Positions 8,748 to 16,674 of a stretch of DNA of 60,807 bases are shown piece by piece. The notes below the pieces were generated by a model. That model was not told where the DNA came from, searched no databases, and worked only from the letters and a program-made list of their open reading frames with translations. Numbering within the stretch: position 1 is the first letter of the stretch; every line of letters starts with the position of its first letter. The stretch comes from an uncultured Clostridia bacterium (GTDB taxonomy: Bacteria; Bacillota; Clostridia; Oscillospirales; Acutalibacteraceae), in NCBI GenBank assembly GCA_947632335.1, contig CANROX010000008.1, positions 1 to 60,807 on the forward strand, given 5' to 3'. The position numbers were made by a program, and so were the translations under genes.

Positions 8748-9197
8748 CTAAATATTATATGTACCTTCTTCTATGGCTTTAATCATATCCACACGCTTTG
8801 TGTGCCTGTCACCGTCAAAAGGTGTGTTGAGGAATATGTCTGCAAACTTAACAGCCTCATCTTTCGTGCTTACCCTTCCTCCCATACAAAGGATATTTGC
8901 ATCGTTATGGCGCCTTGTCATTTCTGCACAAAATTCGTTACTAACTACAGCGGCCCTGATACCCTTAACCTTATTTGCTGCCATAGAAACTCCAATACCT
9001 GTACCACAGCAAAGGATACCAAGTTCTGCTTTTCCCGAAGTTACCGCTGTAGCAACCTTATAGGCGTATTTGGGGTAATCTACACTTTCAGAAGTGTAGC
9101 AGCCATAATCCTTATAATTAATTTTATTATCCTCAAGATATTTAATTACTGCATTTTTAATTTCTAAACCACCGTGGTCACACCCTAAGGCTATCAT
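8748..9197 (-). CDS. rpiB: Ribose 5-phosphate isomerase B
   Basis: Interconverts ribose 5-phosphate and ribulose 5-phosphate. Motifs are GCDHGG at the N terminus, [14 protein letters not shown] with the catalytic Cys, and RRHNDAN. The ATG at 9197 is preferred: it has AAGGGTG six bases upstream and gives 149 residues. A GTG at 9206 is also open. The gene begins one base after the tsaB stop, so the two are probably translationally coupled. The related LacAB/RpiB family is the only alternative reading. Confidence 0.94.
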   Translation of the reverse strand: MIALGCDHGGLEIKNAVIKYLEDNKINYKDYGCYTSESVDYPKYAYKVATAVTSGKAELGILCCGTGIGVSMAANKVKGIRAAVVSNEFCAEMTRRHNDANILCMGGRVSTKDEAVKFADIFLNTPFDGDRHTKRVDMIKAIEEGTYNI

Positions 9198-9198
9198 T

Positions 9199-9903
9199 TC
9201 ATTCACCCTTCTTCTTCCTTAATTCCTGTTCCGCCTGTGATAATTTCAGATAATTCGGAAGGATATCCTCCCCTGTTTTCTTTTTCTCAAAATTTTCAAA
9301 TCCAATAAGAGCAGTATTTGCACCATTTTGCAAATTCCCTATATAGTCGGGATAAATAAAGTTATCTTTGTTAAGATTATTTTGGTCGTAATAATCTTTG
9401 ACATTTCTTTGTCCGTCACCAACTATATACACATCACAGTCATACCGTAAAAGTTCATTATAAAGTTCGTTTATAAGAATTGACCTGTCATTAACAAGTT
9501 TTGTGACAACACCGTTTTCGGCCTTATAAATTGCATTATAAACCTGATTTCTTCTGGCGTCCATTGCAGAAACAACAATACCGGTCCTATTTTTACAATT
9601 ATATGCAATAGAATCAAGAGTACTCACTTCAAAGCAAGGCTTGTTGCTTTGCATAACAAGTCCCTTAACTACTGCAATTCCAATCCTTATTCCTGTAAAT
9701 GAGCCGGGGCCGTTGTTGACTGCAAAAGCGTCAATATCATTAATTTTTAAATTATTATTTTTAAGAATCCTATCAATCATAGGAAGCAGTGTTTCACTGT
9801 GTGTAAGACCCTCATTTAAAAATATGTCATCAATTATATTGTTATCCTCTGCAAGTCCAACAGATGCTGTTTTAGCCGAGGTATCAATACCCAGAATTAT
9901 CAT
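9199..9903 (-). CDS. tsaB: tRNA threonylcarbamoyladenosine protein TsaB
   Basis: Partner of TsaD in making t6A37 on ANN-decoding tRNAs. The 234-residue protein has the ASKHA fold motifs LGIDTSAKTASVGL at the N terminus, HSETLLPMID, and NNGPGSFTGIRIG. Its ATG overlaps the tsaE stop by one base (TAATG), so TsaE and TsaB are made together. tsaD, whose product completes the complex, is not in the window, and no rimI follows. Confidence 0.95.
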   Translation of the reverse strand: MIILGIDTSAKTASVGLAEDNNIIDDIFLNEGLTHSETLLPMIDRILKNNNLKINDIDAFAVNNGPGSFTGIRIGIAVVKGLVMQSNKPCFEVSTLDSIAYNCKNRTGIVVSAMDARRNQVYNAIYKAENGVVTKLVNDRSILINELYNELLRYDCDVYIVGDGQRNVKDYYDQNNLNKDNFIYPDYIGNLQNGANTALIGFENFEKKKTGEDILPNYLKLSQAEQELRKKKGE

Positions 9904-10322
9904 TAAAACTCAATTCCCTCAATTACAATTATCCTGTCGTCATCTTCCTTACCCTTTGAAATTTCCACTCTTATATAATCATCGGGCAAAGCATTTTCAA
10001 TATTTTCGCTCCACTCTATTACCAGCACAGCGGTATCAAGATAATCAAAATATCCTGTAAAGTATAAATCATCATATGTGTTTATACGGTACATATCAAA
10101 ATGGTAAACAGTAAAGTCTGCATCATATTGATTCACAAGAGAAAAGGTTGGACTGCTTACCCCGTCAGTATAGTTTAAGCCTTTGCAAAGTCCTCTGGTA
10201 AAGGCAGTTTTCCCCATTCCTAAACCGCCGAAAAATGCAATCACTTCCCTGCCCTTTAGTTTGTGTGCCAAACTTTCGGCAATCTTCTCCGTTTCTTCAA
10301 CTGAGTGTGTAACAAACTTCAT
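9903..10322 (-). CDS. tsaE: tRNA threonylcarbamoyladenosine ATPase TsaE
   Basis: P-loop ATPase that drives the t6A transfer complex. The 139 residues contain the Walker A loop GGLGMGKT, HFDMYRI and the VIEWSE motif characteristic of the family. Both ends overlap neighbours by one base: its start overlaps the fhs stop and its stop overlaps the tsaB start. This tight coupling puts tRNA modification under the fhs promoter. Confidence 0.95.
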   Translation of the reverse strand: MKFVTHSVEETEKIAESLAHKLKGREVIAFFGGLGMGKTAFTRGLCKGLNYTDGVSSPTFSLVNQYDADFTVYHFDMYRINTYDDLYFTGYFDYLDTAVLVIEWSENIENALPDDYIRVEISKGKEDDDRIIVIEGIEF

Positions 10323-11989
10323 TAGAACAAACCACTGATTTTACTGTTTTCATCAACATCAATTCTGTTTGCAGCAGGAACCTTTGGAAGACCGGGCATT
10401 GTCATAATATCCCCTGTATAAACAACCACAAATCCTGCTCCGTTTGACAATCTTACATCTCTTACCGTTATTTCAAATCCCTTTGGAGCTCCCAGCAGTG
10501 CAGGGTTATCAGAAAGGGAATACTGAGTTTTTGCAATACAAACAGGAAGTTTGTCACCGCCCAGAGCCACAATATCTGCCAAAGCCTTTTCAGCACTTGA
10601 TGTAAAGTTTACTTTATCGGCACCATAGATTTCTGTGGCAACCTTATTAATCTTTTCTTTAATTGTTAGGCTATCTTCATAAAGGAATTTGAAATCAGCA
10701 GGCTTTTCGCAGGCCTGCACAACCTTTTTGGCTAAATCCTTGCCACCCTCTCCGCCGTTACAGAAAACATCGGAAAGAGCAAAATCAGCCCCTTTATTAT
10801 GGCAATAATCCTCAATATATTTAAGCTCTTCTTCAGAGTCCGTATAAAAACGATTTATTGCAACCACAACCGGTACACCGTATTTGCGCATATTATCAAT
10901 ATGAACACCGAGATTTGCTATACCCTCTTTAAGGGCGTCAAGATTAGGTTCGCCTACATCGGCCTTTGAAACACCGCCGTTGTACTTTAATGCCCTGCAA
11001 GTGGCAACAACAACAATACAGGACGGTGAGAGGCCTGCATATCTGCACTTTATATCAAGGAATTTTTCTGCTCCAAGGTCAGAACCAAAACCTGCCTCCG
11101 TAATTGTGTAGTCTGCCAGCTTTAGAGCAAGTTTTGTTGCACGAACAGAGTTACAGCCATGGGCAATATTTGCAAAAGGACCGCCGTGAACAATGGCAGG
11201 AGTGCCCTCAAGGGTCTGAACAATATTTGGCTTAATAGCGTCTTTCATAAGAGCGGTCATTGCGCCGTGGGCATTTAAGTCCTTTGCATATACCGGCTTA
11301 TTATCATATGTGTAAGCAACAAGAATATTTCCAAAGCGTTTTTTCAAGTCAACTATGTCCTTTGCAAGGCAAAGGATTGCCATTACTTCTGAGGCTACAG
11401 TAATGATAAAGCCGTCCTCTCTCGGCACACCGTTTACTTTACCGCCAAGACCTACAACAACATTTCTCAATGCTCTGTCATTCATATCCAGGCATCTCTT
11501 AATTAAAATTCTCCTTGGGTCAATTCCCAAATCATTTCCCTGCTGTATATGGTTGTCCAGCATGGCGCAGAGAAGATTATTGGCGGAGGTGATTGCGTGC
11601 ATATCGCCGGTGAAATGCAGGTTAATATCCTCCATAGGCAATACCTGAGCATATCCTCCCCCTGCGGCTCCTCCCTTAATACCGAAAACAGGACCTAATG
11701 AGGGTTCTCTAAGGGCAATAATTGCTTTTTTCCCGATTTTGGCCATAGCCTGACCAAGACCGGCGGATGTTGTTGTTTTGCCCTCCCCTGCCGGGGTTGG
11801 ATTAATAGCAGTTACAAGAATAAGCCTGCCGTCCTTCTTATCCCTTAACCTTTTAACCAATTCATCAGAAAGTTTTGCCTTGTACCTGCCGTAAGGTTCA
11901 AGTTCATCTTCCTTAATGCCTAAATCAGCGGCAACATCTTTGATTAATCTTAATTTAGCCTGCTGGGCAATTTCAATATCAGTTAGCAT
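10322..11989 (-). CDS. fhs: Formate-tetrahydrofolate ligase
   Basis: Makes 10-formyl-THF from formate, THF and ATP, feeding purine synthesis and formyl-Met-tRNA. The 555 residues match the family. It has the P-loop-like [11 protein letters not shown] near residue 65 and the [14 protein letters not shown] segment. First gene of the unit fhs-tsaE-tsaB-rpiB-upp, starting under a minus-strand promoter shared back to back with rodA. It lies near the purine operon, whose PurH and PurN steps would use its product. Confidence 0.98.
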   Translation of the reverse strand: MLTDIEIAQQAKLRLIKDVAADLGIKEDELEPYGRYKAKLSDELVKRLRDKKDGRLILVTAINPTPAGEGKTTTSAGLGQAMAKIGKKAIIALREPSLGPVFGIKGGAAGGGYAQVLPMEDINLHFTGDMHAITSANNLLCAMLDNHIQQGNDLGIDPRRILIKRCLDMNDRALRNVVVGLGGKVNGVPREDGFIITVASEVMAILCLAKDIVDLKKRFGNILVAYTYDNKPVYAKDLNAHGAMTALMKDAIKPNIVQTLEGTPAIVHGGPFANIAHGCNSVRATKLALKLADYTITEAGFGSDLGAEKFLDIKCRYAGLSPSCIVVVATCRALKYNGGVSKADVGEPNLDALKEGIANLGVHIDNMRKYGVPVVVAINRFYTDSEEELKYIEDYCHNKGADFALSDVFCNGGEGGKDLAKKVVQACEKPADFKFLYEDSLTIKEKINKVATEIYGADKVNFTSSAEKALADIVALGGDKLPVCIAKTQYSLSDNPALLGAPKGFEITVRDVRLSNGAGFVVVYTGDIMTMPGLPKVPAANRIDVDENSKISGLF

Positions 11990-12031
11990 AAAGACAACCC
12001 CTTTATTTAAAATTTACATAAATACATTGTT

Positions 12032-12040
12032 ATTATAACA
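12032..12040 (-). promoter_or_regulatory. Extended -10 promoter of the fhs operon
   Basis: Minus-strand TGTTATAAT fits the extended -10 form TGnTATAAT. The -35 region upstream is poor, which is usual for this promoter type. It lies 43 bases before the fhs start codon. Confidence 0.45.
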
Positions 12041-12100
12041 TAGTAAATTTTAAACTAAAACACTTTTAGAGAATTATAACCTTATATTTACAAAATAATC

Positions 12101-12129
12101 TTGATATTATTTTTTCTTTTTATTATAAT
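12101..12129 (+). promoter_or_regulatory. Promoter of rodA
   Basis: TTGATA (12101-12106) and TATAAT (12124-12129) are 17 bases apart. The expected RNA start near 12136 excludes the in-frame TTG codons at 12101 and 12134 as usable starts. This is why the rodA start has to be sought downstream. Confidence 0.65.
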
Positions 12130-12140
12130 AGATTTGGAAA

Positions 12141-12148
12141 GGCGGTGG
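12141..12148 (+). promoter_or_regulatory. Ribosome binding site pointing to an AUA codon
   Basis: GGCGGTGG lies six bases before the in-frame ATA at 12155. The same GGTGG core with five-base spacing serves the guaA ATG. No in-frame ATG, GTG or TTG lies within initiation distance of this site. Confidence 0.45.
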
Positions 12149-12154
12149 CTTATA

Positions 12155-13321
12155 ATAAAAAATTTAATAAATACAGTAAGGGACTATTTTAAAAATTCTG
12201 ATAAGATATTATGGTTACTTACAATCTCTGCCACTGCTTACAGCTTTCTTTTGATATTCAGCCTGCAAAGAGCAACGGAAAGTAATTATCTGAAGTCCCA
12301 GTTTTTTGCAGTATTAATCGGAATTCTGGGGGCTGTACTTTTTTCGGTCATAGATTATAATAATATTCTGAAATACTGGTATTTGTCAGCCCTTGCAGGA
12401 ATACTTATGGCGGTTTCAGTTTTTATTTTTGGTATTACGGTTTCCGGTACAGATGATACGGCATGGATAAGTTTACCCGGCGGAATTACCTTTCAGCCCT
12501 CTGAACTTATTAAGATATGTTTTATTATTACTTTTTCAAAGCACCTTGAATATCTTGCAGAAAAAAATATGCTCAAAAATATCAAGGGTGTTTTATTTCT
12601 GTTAATTCATGCAATGATACCTGTTGCCATTATCCATATCCAAGGAGATGACGGCTCTGCCCTTATATTCCTAATGATGTTTGCAGTAATGTGCTTTACA
12701 GCCGGAGTACAGCTAAGATATTTTATTATAGCCATATGCGCTTGCCTGGCGTTCATACCCTTTATTTGGACATATGTTATGAACGATGAACACAGAAGCA
12801 GAATTATGGCACTGTTTGATTTGGACGGCAACGCACTAAGCGACTATGGGTGGCAGCAATATCAAGGCAAGGTTTCCATTGCCTCCGGAGGACTTACAGG
12901 CTCCGGTTTAAGAAATGGGACAAGGGTTCAGAATAATATTGTTCCCGAACAACAAAACGACTTTATTTTTACCGTTGCAGGTGAAGAATTAGGATTTATA
13001 GGCTGTATGTTGCTTATACTCATACTTATACTCTTAATGATAAAAATAATTTTAATAGCAAGAAAATCACAGGATATTGCAGGCTCAAGTATTTGCTACG
13101 GACTTTTTGCAATTCTGTCTGCCCAAACTCTTTTAAATCTTGGAATGGTGCTGGGTTTTCTCCCTGTTATAGGTATTACACTTCCTTTCTTTTCCCAAGG
13201 CGGTACTTCCGCAATGTCTATGTTCTTTGGCGTAGGTCTTGTTCAAAGCGTTTATCTTCATAATAAACTTAATATCGACGACAGACTTTCACTTTCATAT
13301 AAAAAACTGTTATCGGAATAA
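12155..13321 (+). CDS. rodA: RodA-like SEDS peptidoglycan polymerase, probable AUA start
   Basis: SEDS-family membrane protein that polymerises glycan strands for side-wall growth with a class B PBP partner. About ten hydrophobic segments are visible. Family motifs are SGGLTGSGLRNGT, VPEQQNDFIF, GEELGFIG and, at the C terminus, SQGGTSAMSMFFGVGL. The start is odd. The frame is open from 12101 but has no ATG, GTG or TTG downstream of the promoter until a TTG inside the first membrane helix. The N terminus reads as a normal RodA if ATA at 12155 is used (M-K-N-L-I-N-T-V, 388 residues). The alternative is a one-base indel in the A6 run at 12157-12162, which would join a GTG at 12145 to this frame. 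FtsW/SpoVE are less likely relatives. Confidence 0.88.
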   Translation: MKNLINTVRDYFKNSDKILWLLTISATAYSFLLIFSLQRATESNYLKSQFFAVLIGILGAVLFSVIDYNNILKYWYLSALAGILMAVSVFIFGITVSGTDDTAWISLPGGITFQPSELIKICFIITFSKHLEYLAEKNMLKNIKGVLFLLIHAMIPVAIIHIQGDDGSALIFLMMFAVMCFTAGVQLRYFIIAICACLAFIPFIWTYVMNDEHRSRIMALFDLDGNALSDYGWQQYQGKVSIASGGLTGSGLRNGTRVQNNIVPEQQNDFIFTVAGEELGFIGCMLLILILILLMIKIILIARKSQDIAGSSICYGLFAILSAQTLLNLGMVLGFLPVIGITLPFFSQGGTSAMSMFFGVGLVQSVYLHNKLNIDDRLSLSYKKLLSE

Positions 13322-13326
13322 TAAAA

Positions 13327-13356
13327 AAGCTCGCAGAAATGCGAGCTTAACTTTTT
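13327..13356. terminator. Bidirectional terminator between rodA and lepB
   Basis: Nine-pair stem AAGCTCGCA (13327-13335) with TGCGAGCTT (13340-13348) and a GAAA loop. It is followed by CTTTTTCT on plus and by TTTTTTAT on minus, so it can end both converging genes. Confidence 0.85.
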
Positions 13357-13366
13357 CTGTATTAAA

Positions 13367-14035
13367 TTAGTACAGATACTGTATCCTTGAAAAAGGAAAA
13401 ACTACAAACTGAGCCTTGCCGATTATGTCTTTCTCATCAATAAGACCAATTTCAGAGTATCTGCTGTCAAGGGACTCCAGTCGGTTATCACCCATTACGA
13501 AAACTTTACCCTTAGGAATAACTGACGGAATATCCGCATTTCCCTCTTTCAGTTCAGAGCTTACATACGGCTCATTAATAAGGGTATTGTCTACATAAAC
13601 TCTTTCGTTTTCAAAGTCAATTTCCAAACTCTGACCCTCTTTGGCAATAACCCTCTTTACAATAGGTTTATCGTATTCCTCTGCATGACTGATTACAACA
13701 ATATCGTTGTTCTGGGGTGTATACATAAAACTTGTAACAATAAGTTTATCAGAGTCCTGTAGGGTGTTCATCATTGAACGCCCGTCAACATTTACTATCC
13801 TGAAAAAGAAAGTAAGAAGAATTACAATGACCACAACAGCAATCAGAACAGAACGCGCTATCTCAAAAATAAAACCGGTTACGGGAGAAGTATTAAGTAC
13901 CACAGAGGTTCCACCTGTACTGTCTGAAAGCTCCTCCTCTGCCTCAAAATCTGTTTCAATTATGTCAATATCATATCCCATTTTCTCGTTTTTTTCTTTC
14001 TGATTTTCAAGCTCTGTAAATTTTTCGTCAGACAT
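13367..14035 (-). CDS. lepB: Signal peptidase I, longer paralogue
   Basis: Membrane serine protease removing Sec signal peptides. A charged cytoplasmic N-terminal region of about 50 residues, rich in Glu, precedes one membrane segment (about residues 55-82). The catalytic Ser follows in GRSMMNTL and the general-base Lys in VKRVIAKEG. The C-terminal boxes MGDNRLESLDSRY and the GLID segment are present. It lies 16 bases after a shorter paralogue (14052-14618) with near-identical boxes, evidently a tandem duplication. All catalytic residues are kept in both. Confidence 0.95.
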   Translation of the reverse strand: MSDEKFTELENQKEKNEKMGYDIDIIETDFEAEEELSDSTGGTSVVLNTSPVTGFIFEIARSVLIAVVVIVILLTFFFRIVNVDGRSMMNTLQDSDKLIVTSFMYTPQNNDIVVISHAEEYDKPIVKRVIAKEGQSLEIDFENERVYVDNTLINEPYVSSELKEGNADIPSVIPKGKVFVMGDNRLESLDSRYSEIGLIDEKDIIGKAQFVVFPFSRIQYLY

Positions 14036-14051
14036 AAAAACACTACCTTAA

Positions 14052-14618
14052 TCAATACAAATATTTAAAGGGAAAAAGCACAAACTGAGCCTTTCCAATT
14101 ACATCGTCAACATCAATAAGTCCCACTCGATTGTATCGGCTATCCAAAGAAATTTTCCTGTTATCACCCATTACAAAGATTTTACCCTTGGGTATTATTG
14201 ACGGTATTTCAGCGTCACCCTGCACCAGTTCAGAACTTACATAAGGTTCATTAAGCTCTTTACCGTCCACATAGACCTTTTTCTTTTTAAAGTCAATTTT
14301 AAATGTCTGTCCCTCCGTGGCAATTACACGCTTGACAATCGGCTCATCAAGATGCTGACCGTGACTTATTATAACAATATCTCCGTCAACAGGTTTATAA
14401 AAAAGGCTTGTCACAAAGAGCTTTTGTCCGTCAGACAAAGTTGTATTCATTGACGGACCGTCAACATCTACAATTCTGAAAAAGAATGTAAGTAGAATTA
14501 TAATTGTAAATAGGGCAATAATAACCGATTTAGTCCAGTCAAAAACCAGGTTGGACATACCGCTTGTCTTTACAACAGCATCGGAATTTGTATAAATTTT
14601 ATTTGTATCTTTATCCAT
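14052..14618 (-). CDS. lepB: Signal peptidase I, shorter paralogue
   Basis: A second type I signal peptidase of 188 residues. It has one membrane segment (about residues 24-48), catalytic Ser in GPSMNTTL, Lys in VKRVIATEG, and the MGDNRKISLDSRY box. Unlike its neighbour it has only a short N-terminal extension. The pair probably shares a transcript, with this gene first. Two enzymes side by side suggests either dosage or split substrate preference; the sequence does not decide which. Confidence 0.95.
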   Translation of the reverse strand: MDKDTNKIYTNSDAVVKTSGMSNLVFDWTKSVIIALFTIIILLTFFFRIVDVDGPSMNTTLSDGQKLFVTSLFYKPVDGDIVIISHGQHLDEPIVKRVIATEGQTFKIDFKKKKVYVDGKELNEPYVSSELVQGDAEIPSIIPKGKIFVMGDNRKISLDSRYNRVGLIDVDDVIGKAQFVLFPFKYLY

Positions 14619-14670
14619 TTTGTTCTCTAACCGTAAATCCCAATAATAATTTGTTTACATATAAAGCAAA

Positions 14671-14693
14671 AAAGGGACAAAAATGTCCCCTTT
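14671..14693 (-). terminator. Terminator after rplS
   Basis: Stem GGGACA (14674-14679) with TGTCCC (14684-14689), flanked by an A/T extension with one bulged C. On the minus strand it is followed by TTTTTTGC. It lies three bases past the rplS stop and separates rplS from the signal peptidase pair. Confidence 0.7.
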
Positions 14694-14695
14694 AA

Positions 14696-15043
14696 TTACT
14701 TTTTGATTTGTTCCTTAACCTTAGCAGCCTTACCTACTCTATCTCTCAGATAGTACAGCTTGCTTCTGCGAACCTTACCGTGTCTAACTACCTTAACATC
14801 AACAACGTTAGGTGAATGTACCGGGAATACTCTTTCAACACCAACACCGTAGGAAACTCTCCTTACAGTGAATGTTTCTGAAATACCACTGCCTCTCTTT
14901 GCGATGACAGTTCCCTCAAACATCTGAATTCTTTCTCTTTCGCCTTCACGAATGTTTACGGCAATTTTTACTGTATCACCAATGCTGAATTCAGGAAAAG
15001 ATTCCTTCATTGATGAAGCAGCTATTGTCTTTAATGCGTCCAT
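14696..15043 (-). CDS. rplS: Ribosomal protein L19
   Basis: Large-subunit protein at the 30S-50S interface. The 115 residues match the family, with the central [16 protein letters not shown], the [18 protein letters not shown] segment and a basic C-terminal [14 protein letters not shown]. It is a single-gene unit: promoter at 15167-15195, a structured leader of about 115 bases, and a terminator right after the stop. Confidence 0.98.
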   Translation of the reverse strand: MDALKTIAASSMKESFPEFSIGDTVKIAVNIREGERERIQMFEGTVIAKRGSGISETFTVRRVSYGVGVERVFPVHSPNVVDVKVVRHGKVRRSKLYYLRDRVGKAAKVKEQIKK

Positions 15044-15160
15044 TTTATTTCCTCCTATAATTTCAGATATTCTTGCCGTTTCGGCAGAGGAATATCCCGC
15101 TTCAAACTTCGGTCAACGACCTGATTTGACTCCTGTCATAAAATGACAGATTCCAAACGC
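15044..15160 (-). promoter_or_regulatory. Structured 5' leader of rplS (candidate L19 leader)
   Basis: Three stems are visible on the minus strand. These are CTGTCA/TGACAG with a TTTA loop, a short GGTC/GACC stem, and a long one in which GATATTC pairs with GAATATC around TGCCG-AAA-CGGCA. The last lies just before the AGGAGG site of rplS. An autoregulatory L19 leader is known in Firmicutes; the position fits, but I matched no covariance model. Confidence 0.6.
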
Positions 15161-15166
15161 CTATTT

Positions 15167-15195
15167 ATAATAACATAAGATTTCTCTAATTGCAA
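15167..15195 (-). promoter_or_regulatory. Promoter of rplS
   Basis: Minus-strand TTGCAA (15190-15195) and TATTAT (15167-15172) are 17 bases apart. RNA would begin near 15160, giving a leader of about 115 bases. Confidence 0.65.
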
Positions 15196-15237
15196 GTGTT
15201 TTTTTCTGATTATGAAAAATAATTTATAAATAAATTG

Positions 15238-16161
15238 TTACATCTTCACCCTGTTTTTAAGTTCGGCAAGAAATTCAGTAAAATATCGGGGAAGTTCAGA
15301 ATTAAACTCCATGTATTCCCCACTTCTCGGGTGGATAAAACCAATTACCTTGGCGTGCAAGCATTGTCCGTTAAGTTTAGTAATTACCTTTTTAGGACCG
15401 TATACATCGTCGCCGGCAACAGGGTGTCCTATTGACGCCATATGAACCCTTATTTGGTGTGTCCTGCCGGTTTCCAAAATACATTTAATATGTGTAAATT
15501 CGTAATAGTTATCAATAACTTCATAGTGGGTTACAGCATTCTTTGAGTTTTCATAGGTGACGCACATTTTTTTACGGTCCTTTTTGTTTCTTCCTATAGG
15601 AGCATTAACAGAACCCTTTTCTTTAATGTTACCATACACAACGGCATGATATTCTCTTTTAAAACTATGCTCCTTAATTTGTTGTGCAAGGCTGCTATGG
15701 GCAAAATCATTTTTAGCTACAATAAGCAAACCGCTTGTATTTTTATCAATTCTATGAACAATCCCCGGCCTAAGGACACCGTTTATACCCGAAAGACTGT
15801 CTTTACAATGATACATAAGAGCATTTACAAGAGTTCCGGAATAATTGCCGGGCGCCGGATGTACCACCATACCTTTTTCCTTGTTTACCACCAGCAAATC
15901 ATCATCTTCATAAATAATATTTAGTGGTATATCCTCCGCCTCCACAGTATATTCAACAGGGTCAGGTACAGTAAAACTTATTATATCGTTGTTCTTTATT
16001 TTGTACTTTTTATTTTGTTGTGTACCGTTTACAGTAAGGTTACCGTTTTCAATCATATTTACAATTGATGAACGGGATATATCAGTAAATTCCTCAGAAA
16101 GAAATTTATCAACCCTTATTCCTTCATTATCTTCATTAATAGTAAAATTATAATTTTCCAT
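15238..16161 (-). CDS. rluD: RluA/RluD-family pseudouridine synthase
   Basis: Isomerises uridines in rRNA. The 307-residue protein has an N-terminal S4 RNA-binding domain (EGIRVDKFLSEEF...SRSSIVNMIENG). The catalytic domain follows, with the Asp motif HRIDKNTSGLL and TGRTHQIRVHMA. The start at ATG 16161 (MENYNF) is preferred. It has AAGG nine bases upstream and overlaps the lspA end by 14 bases, the usual lspA-rluD coupling. The frame is open further up, but that would run deep into lspA. The exact target uridines cannot be read from sequence; the YlyB type is the closest in gene order. Confidence 0.93.
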   Translation of the reverse strand: MENYNFTINEDNEGIRVDKFLSEEFTDISRSSIVNMIENGNLTVNGTQQNKKYKIKNNDIISFTVPDPVEYTVEAEDIPLNIIYEDDDLLVVNKEKGMVVHPAPGNYSGTLVNALMYHCKDSLSGINGVLRPGIVHRIDKNTSGLLIVAKNDFAHSSLAQQIKEHSFKREYHAVVYGNIKEKGSVNAPIGRNKKDRKKMCVTYENSKNAVTHYEVIDNYYEFTHIKCILETGRTHQIRVHMASIGHPVAGDDVYGPKKVITKLNGQCLHAKVIGFIHPRSGEYMEFNSELPRYFTEFLAELKNRVKM

Positions 16162-16621
16162 TCTCATTTTCCTTTTTAAAGGCATCTGAAAAGAATATAA
16201 AATATATGGCAAGCAATATTGTACCAACGGTTATACAGTAGTCGGCAAAATTGCAAACAGGACTAAAAAATGATAACTGTAAATAATCAATTACAAAACC
16301 ATAATAAATTCTGTCTATCATATTTCCTATTCCTCCTCCTATTATCAGAGCGGAAGAAATGTAAAACAGCTTTGAATTAAATTTCTTTTTAAGAATAATA
16401 TAAAATAATACCCCAATAATAACAGCCGTAAATACAACAAAAAACCACCGCATATCTTTAAACATTCCAAAGGCAACGCCCCTGTTTTCCACATAATTCA
16501 AGTCAAGGATATAGGGAACGGCATTTACAGTTCCGGCGCTGGGCAGGTAAAGGACAACAAAATACTTAATTATCTGGTCAATAACAACAACTATTGCAGA
16601 AATAACTAATGCAATTATCAC
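16148..16621 (-). CDS. lspA: Lipoprotein signal peptidase (SPase II)
   Basis: Membrane aspartyl protease that cleaves prolipoproteins after lipid attachment. The 157 residues carry four hydrophobic segments. The catalytic Asp pair lies in GGGIGNMIDRI and GFVIDYLQ, and NRGVAFG is the conserved loop. It follows ileS after a terminator, in the common ileS-lspA-rluD order. I see no separate strong promoter in the 53-base gap, so read-through from ileS may feed it. Confidence 0.97.
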   Translation of the reverse strand: MIIALVISAIVVVIDQIIKYFVVLYLPSAGTVNAVPYILDLNYVENRGVAFGMFKDMRWFFVVFTAVIIGVLFYIILKKKFNSKLFYISSALIIGGGIGNMIDRIYYGFVIDYLQLSFFSPVCNFADYCITVGTILLAIYFIFFSDAFKKENENGKL

Positions 16622-16635
16622 TTTTTCACCTCATT

Positions 16636-16665
16636 AATAAAAACGGTGCACAATAAGTGCACCGT
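16636..16665 (-). terminator. Terminator after ileS
   Basis: Nine-pair stem ACGGTGCAC (16643-16651) with GTGCACCGT (16657-16665) and a five-base loop, followed on minus by TTTTTATT. It lies inside the otherwise continuous ileS-lspA-rluD run and should lower expression of the last two genes. Confidence 0.82.
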
Positions 16666-16674
16666 ATTTGAAAA

